From: Mesaphorura yosii
Taxonomy: Eukaryota > Arthropoda > Collembola > Poduromorpha > Tullbergiidae
Assembly (NCBI GenBank): GCA_009869945.1
Contig: WIXG01000048.1
Coordinates: 62,001 to 126,000, forward strand
DNA length: 64,000 nucleotides
Reading direction: 5' to 3'
A model generated the notes under the pieces. It was not told where the DNA came from and did no database searches. It worked only from the letters and a program-made list of their open reading frames with translations. The position numbers and the translations under genes are program-made. Positions 60,490-64,000 of the stretch are shown here, in pieces (positions within the stretch are counted from its first letter, which is position 1; each line of letters starts with the position of its first letter).

Positions 60490-63400
60490 GCGAGCCCCTC
60501 ACCTCAGTTTCCTCCAGACTCCACACTCCAAGGCCCGGTGCATTGAGATTAACGGATTCATCTTCTTTCTTCTACTCCCCATTCACTCTCTTAAGGAAGA
60601 CTCAAAAAAGAAGAGGGGTCTAATGATTACTCGGCGCAAGCCCAAACTGATTTTTAATAGCGACGGGATTCATCCAAGTGATTACACCTATCATTATCGA
60701 GCACATTCCGCCGTAATGCTGCCAATGATAAAAAGCAACTTGTCTACTGCGGTTCAGGACAAGAAACACGAAGTCATTACAAGCCAATAAACAACTTACA
60801 ACTGATACACGTGTAAAATATTGTCGTCTCCTGAGACGCGACAAAACCATCAATCGAACGCGATAAATTCACGGTCGACCAGAACACCTTCGTCGGAGGA
60901 TTTGGCATTTCACTTGGCATTGCCAAATTGGAAAGCAAAGAAAACTCGGTTTTATTGCATTTGGACCTGATTTGACGTATTTGGCAATGCTTTCAAGCGA
61001 GGCAGAAGAATTAATCTAAATTCGATTATCGCTCAGCTATCCTGTTTACGAAAAAGTAAATTAAATTAACATTTAAGACCCTTTGCATAAAATGGTCATT
61101 TGGAAATTACAGAAATCACAAAGCGAAAACAGGTTTCAGACTTCCTCTTCGTAAACCATTATTCAAGTGATTACGAGTGGTCGTGGCATGAATCACCAGA
61201 CAACAGATATTTTGCATTGCTCATGGAGTAGGAAGAATTACGAATATTAAATTCTTTACTCTTGTCTTGACCACTGCAGGAATGAAGGCTACACTGGCAA
61301 ATTCTTTCGCTGTTATCATTTCGCTCAAGCGTTCATTTTTTCACAGATATTCTTTTTTGCGTCCGTTGTTTGTTGCGGGCGAGATTCACCTCATGCAGAG
61401 TTGACAGCTACACTTGACTCGTGAAACAAGATATCATTAACCCGGTCGCTGTATTTTGATTAAGTTGGTTTTTGCATGCCAAGCCATTTGCGTTGTGGTG
61501 GACTACAGCCTAGCCAATGGGCCGACAGTGACAATCTCACGGCGCCAGTGCACACTCTTTTTGTGGCAGTTTGAGTCATTTCAAGATGGATTCTCCACCG
61601 GTATGTCACACAGGATTAAGTACCTGACTTCTCAAGCAGTACGGGGTAGTTGTGCAGTGCAAATGCAGCATGACAGCAGAGCAGACAAAGTGTTCAAAAG
61701 ATTTTAAGGATGTAATAAAGTGGAATTAATAAAATTATGACTCTGTTCTGCCGTTTCCTTCAAGATGTCTTGCGTGAGGGGTCCTTTCGTCTTCTTGCTC
61801 TGAAAAGAAAATGTAATCACACTTAACCCAACGAACAAAGCACAAAAGAGTACGTAAAAAGTGGCGTGTTTCATCATCGCCCGATTCCGAAAGGAAAAGG
61901 GACCAGGTTATTGATGATGTCTTGTGTTTCGTGTCGCATTCGAATTGCGTACAGGAGAAATCCTCACATTCGTAGTCTCAAATGAAAATTGACAACAATG
62001 TCCTTTTATTAAAACCGTATCGCTCGGCGCAATGCGTAGAGGCCGGGGTCCTTTCAATCTGCGGGTCCTTCCACGGAAATGAGCGCAACAAACGCGAGGA
62101 GGGTATGAAACCGCGCAAGAAAGCTTCACACACATTGCTCAACCTCAAAGCTCTAAAATTGACACCGTCGTAATTTCTTTATGACAATTCTCGTCTTTCT
62201 CTGCTTTACGAATGTTCAACCATGCGAGCAAATGTGTACATTGCATTTACCTGGCTTGGGTCGTAACGTTTGGATATTGAACTGCCACATATGGCCTATT
62301 GTTTTTATAGCGATGTTTTTTTAAAAAACGATGCGTGAAATCGAGTACCAAATTTAATCTATTTGCATTTATGCACACACGGAGAGCCAAAATTGAAGCT
62401 GTGTACTTAAAATTCGTTCTGAAAGTCTCTTGGACCGAGGGAAGCCATAAAAATATACCCAGGAATCATGCCTTCTCGCGCCGGTGAAAGAGAATTTGTG
62501 CTGGGGTCAACGGGCATTTTGGGAAGTAATTATCATTAATATTTGGGAGTCTGTATGCACTTCTTTCGAGGCTTCTTTTGTTTCGTCTCCTTTGTGCCCA
62601 ACTGATTCAATTTATAAAGAAAATACAATTTCCAGGATCAAAGACTCGTCGTTTCTGCTGCTACCCTTTGACTCGGCGAGCTCAAGCTATCAGTAAAAAT
62701 TATGATGATTACTTTTGAGAGATTCTCTTTTATATTTCCCAAAATATTGTTATTAGTCAGTGAGGGCCGAGGGAAAGGATTGTTTGGCTGCCTTTTATAC
62801 GTCTTATAAATTCTCCGTTCAGGTAAGACGCTGGCTCGGAATAAATTTCAGGAATACTGCGGAGAGAACTGTGCATGCATCTTCCGCACTATTGGGGGTT
62901 TCCACCATGCGTCTCCGTCCTCCGCTCGAGAAAATAATATAAAATATTACATTTTCCTTAAAAAAAGGTTCCAAAGTCAAGTTACACTTTTTGTTATGGG
63001 TCTTTTGCGCCTACTGATTGAATCCCCTTGATGCGATCGCGATGATGTGGAGAGAACCCGAACCAAACTCGAATTTAGTCGCCCCAGCTAATTTGAGCAT
63101 CGAAATTAGAAAGGTGGCTGGCTCCACCGTGTAAGTTTCGTCGAAAACAGTGCCAGATCAGTATCGAAAACAGTGTTGTGGCCGTATTAGACAAAACTGG
63201 AGCCTGTGGAAACCCTCATTGGCAGATTGACTACTTATGCGCCCCGGCGCAACCCCACAATCTTAAAATATGTGCCGACATAAACTGGATACTGGACAGG
63301 TGTTCGGCACATTTTGACCAAACGCTTCTGTCAATAATGCATTCATCAGGGGCACATCTTGCAGCTTGGAAGATTGAGCATGGCATGGCATAGGGCAGGA

Positions 63401-64000
63401 CCCGTCATTATTAAGTAAAGAGATTCGTGCGTGCGTGCGTGCAGCCGAGACCGGCCTGCTCACGCAAGTCGCGGTTAATGAGGCTTTCAGTAGAAAGTAT
63501 CCCTCATTATCCAAACAATTTCTTCATGTCGGATTCTGATATCGTAAACAAGATCTCCGAGATTATAATGAAATTATCCTAAATATACAAGCACCGACTG
63601 AGCATTTGAGTCAACACCAGCGACATTCGCCTATCTTTGGGGGGACATCTGCGTCGTTTGGAAGCCTGGGAATCGGCGTACTTTGCCGCCAGGTGAGACC
63701 ATCGGAAGAGAGTAAAGAGTTTGTAAAGCCATTCGAGCCAAATAAAATCACCAAATCTGTAGCAAAAACAAAGTCAAAATTGTTTTGGCAAAGTCTTCAG
63801 CTCGTTTATCATAAGATTTTGATTTATGACTCCTAAATACTGAATGTTCTTAAAGCTGTTTGGGTCCTTATGAGAATTTGTAAATTGGGTATAATGAGCG
63901 TATAACAACAATTTGAATGTGATACGATCACAGTGACTTGGTCAGAAATGGAAGCAGTGAGCAGTGGACTTGCCTTAGAACGAGCAGACTAGTAAATGTA
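60490..64000. other. Gene-poor right end of the window
   Basis: A few short frames with hydrophobic starts occur (for example near 62181 and 63606), but none forms a credible gene. A short CGTG repeat lies at about 63426-63442. Otherwise nothing was recognised. Confidence 0.35.

Noticed and set aside
62181-62324. 47-codon frame with a signal-like start (MTILVFLCFTNV)
   Set aside because: The hydrophobic core is short, no donor site follows in phase and the mature part has no conserved pattern.
63426-63442. CGTG short tandem repeat
   Set aside because: Only about four units; too short to be of note.

Overview
The window is nuclear DNA from an animal, most likely an arthropod. The genes are split by many short GT-AG introns, usually 60-150 bp. 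Products include Nup98-96, NAP1, RBM28, Tubby/TULP, an anoctamin, BORCS5 and an arthropod-style secreted CUB protein. A decayed leucine-rich-repeat gene and several inverted-repeat elements would suit a springtail (Collembola) or related group, but the species cannot be fixed from sequence alone. I rebuilt the exon models by hand: splice sites, phase continuity and family-conserved residues all had to agree.

Layout. 1-5671 (-): Nup98-96, cut by the left edge. 7041-8544 (-): NAP1. 8895-9184 (-): a small coiled-coil gene with an apparent 1-nt frameshift. 11772-12504 (+): an unrecognised, largely disordered two-exon gene. 12997-13545: a fold-back element flanked by an 11-bp duplication. 13990-14170 (-): a possible Ly6-like exon fragment. 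14382-17189 (-): RBM28, nine exons. 18050-19231 (+): an LRR pseudogene. 22807-30275 (+): Tubby/TULP, whose first coding exon lies 2.3 kb upstream of the second; its third large intron carries an inverted-repeat element. 31931-39223 (+): anoctamin. 40735-41000: a degenerate 40-bp tandem repeat. 41503-44006 (-): secreted clip-like plus CUB protein. 46478-47398 (+): BORCS5. 48397-50058 (+): a CCDC169-like gene behind a TATA box. From 50.6 kb to the end the window is gene-poor: a TA-flanked MITE, a weak membrane-protein remnant and a probable small secreted peptide gene.

Functional context. The genes are mostly conserved housekeeping functions: the nuclear pore, histone chaperoning, 60S ribosome biogenesis, lysosome positioning, phosphoinositide-linked trafficking and membrane ion or lipid transport. 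They do not form one pathway, and no operon-like system is visible. The less ordinary content is the set of short repeat-armed elements, the frameshifted small gene and the putative secreted peptide.
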